From Bacteroidales bacterium (GTDB lineage Bacteria; Bacteroidota; Bacteroidia; Bacteroidales; F082), in contig CAAGMM010000063.1 in NCBI GenBank assembly GCA_900771045.1, positions 1 to 7,438 on the forward strand: DNA of 7,438 nucleotides, given 5' to 3'. Numbering within the stretch: position 1 is the first letter of the stretch; the number at the start of each line of letters is the position of its first letter. Below are positions 7,212-7,438 of this stretch, piece by piece. Under the pieces are notes generated by a model that ran no database searches, was not told the DNA's origin, and was given only the letters and a program-made list of their open reading frames with translations. The translations under genes and the position numbers were made by a program.

Positions 7212-7264
7212 GATGATGTCGGTTTGATGTTTTTAACACAAAATTGCACTCTCATTTTTGTATA

Positions 7265-7280
7265 AGCAAAATTTATGCCA
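7265..7280 (-). promoter_or_regulatory. Sigma-54 (-24/-12) promoter of the ABC transporter operon
   Basis: The minus strand reads TGGCATAAATTTTGCT. Compared with the consensus TGGCAC-N5-TTGCW, it has the invariant GG (7279-7278) and GC (7267-7266) at correct spacing and mismatches only at the sixth base. Transcription should start near 7254, about 43 nt before the ATPase start codon. The presence of a sigma-54 activator gene in the window and of upstream palindromes strengthens the call. Confidence 0.8.
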
Positions 7281-7286
7281 AAACGC

Positions 7287-7299
7287 AAACATCATGTTT
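7287..7299. promoter_or_regulatory. 13-bp perfect palindrome beside the -24 element
   Basis: AAACAT-C-ATGTTT is perfectly symmetric and ends 7 bp upstream of the -24 box. It differs in sequence from the twin palindromes further upstream. It could bind another regulator that blocks or tunes the sigma-54 promoter. Short palindromes are frequent in AT-rich DNA, so chance is a real alternative. Confidence 0.35.
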
Positions 7300-7311
7300 A
7301 TCAATGTGTTA
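7299..7311 (+). promoter_or_regulatory. IHF-consensus match between enhancer sites and sigma-54 promoter
   Basis: TATCAATGTGTTA fits the enterobacterial IHF consensus WATCAANNNNTTR at every defined position. Its centre lies near -51 from the predicted start, in the usual place where IHF bends DNA to bring an enhancer-bound activator to sigma-54 polymerase. Bacteroidota carry HU/IHF-family proteins, but whether they share this recognition sequence is not known to me, so the site is tentative. Confidence 0.45.
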
Positions 7312-7332
7312 TATATTGAGGTAAAGTAAAAA

Positions 7333-7371
7333 TGTAAAGAAATTTTACAGTGGGTGTAAAGAAATTTTACA
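7333..7371. promoter_or_regulatory. Twin 17-bp palindromes, probable upstream activating sites for the response regulator
   Basis: Two identical 17-bp sites, 7333-7349 and 7355-7371, each have the form TGTAAA-N5-TTTACA. Their centres are 22 bp apart, about two helical turns, so both face the same side of the DNA. They lie near -87 and -109 from the predicted sigma-54 start, the normal enhancer distance for NtrC-type activators. The Fis-type helix-turn-helix of the regulator in this window is the obvious candidate to bind them. The sites are plain in the sequence; the bound protein is inferred. Confidence 0.75.
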
Positions 7372-7384
7372 AACGATGAAGTCT

Positions 7385-7438
7385 TTATGCTTTTTCAAAC
7401 AAATCTTCCATCACGACTTCGCGACTCACAAGGAGATA
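7385..7438 (-). CDS. C-terminal end of an unidentified protein (partial)
   Basis: An open frame enters from the right edge and ends at TAA (7387-7385). Its 17 codons read YLLVSREVVMEDLFEKA, a composition typical of a real protein C-terminus, and its orientation matches all other genes. The stop lies just 13 bp upstream of the first palindrome, so the sigma-54 regulatory region begins immediately after it. The fragment is too short to name a family and could be a chance frame. Confidence 0.45.
   Translation of the reverse strand, partial: YLLVSREVVMEDLFEKA

Noticed and set aside
7428..7438. AAGGAGATA on the plus strand as a Shine-Dalgarno site for a gene right of the window
   Set aside because: It falls in the apparent minus-strand reading frame of the upstream gene, and genes here do not use Shine-Dalgarno sequences; no start is visible.

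Overview
The window looks like chromosomal DNA from a member of the Bacteroidota, probably order Bacteroidales. The reasons are a MacB/FtsX-type permease of about 800 residues with eight membrane spans, an NtrC-type regulator with the GAFTDA loop variant, a start-proximal promoter matching the TAnnTTTG element of this phylum, and the absence of Shine-Dalgarno sequences before the genes. This assignment comes from family resemblance, not from a database search.

All recognisable genes lie on the minus strand, so the window reads from right to left. At the far right (7385-7438) is the last 17 codons of an unidentified gene. A regulatory region of about 170 bp (7212-7384) follows. It holds two identical 17-bp palindromes spaced 22 bp apart, a match to the IHF consensus, a 13-bp palindrome, and a well-matched sigma-54 -24/-12 promoter, all in the textbook order. 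This promoter would drive an ABC transporter ATPase (6531-7211) and its FtsX/MacB-type permease (4083-6509), which are 21 bp apart.

A 297-bp AT-rich intergenic region (3786-4082, up to the Fic start) carries two unrelated short tandem repeats, one of 23 bp and one of 25 bp, and a predicted housekeeping promoter. Next is a Fic-domain protein with an N-terminal region resembling a type IV (AbiEi-like) antitoxin (2274-3782). It is followed after 21 bp by a sigma-54-dependent response regulator (921-2252), whose stop codon overlaps the start of a small single-span sensor histidine kinase (46-921). A perfect 14-bp hairpin lies just after the kinase stop, at the left edge.

Proposed working model: the kinase and regulator sense envelope or transporter state, and the phosphorylated regulator binds the twin palindromes to switch on the ABC transporter through sigma-54. 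The Fic gene, bracketed by repeats on its upstream side, sits between the transporter and its regulators and appears to share a transcript with the two-component genes. The promoter layout and gene contents are read from the sequence. The regulator-promoter link, and the idea that Fic is a later insertion, are inferences.
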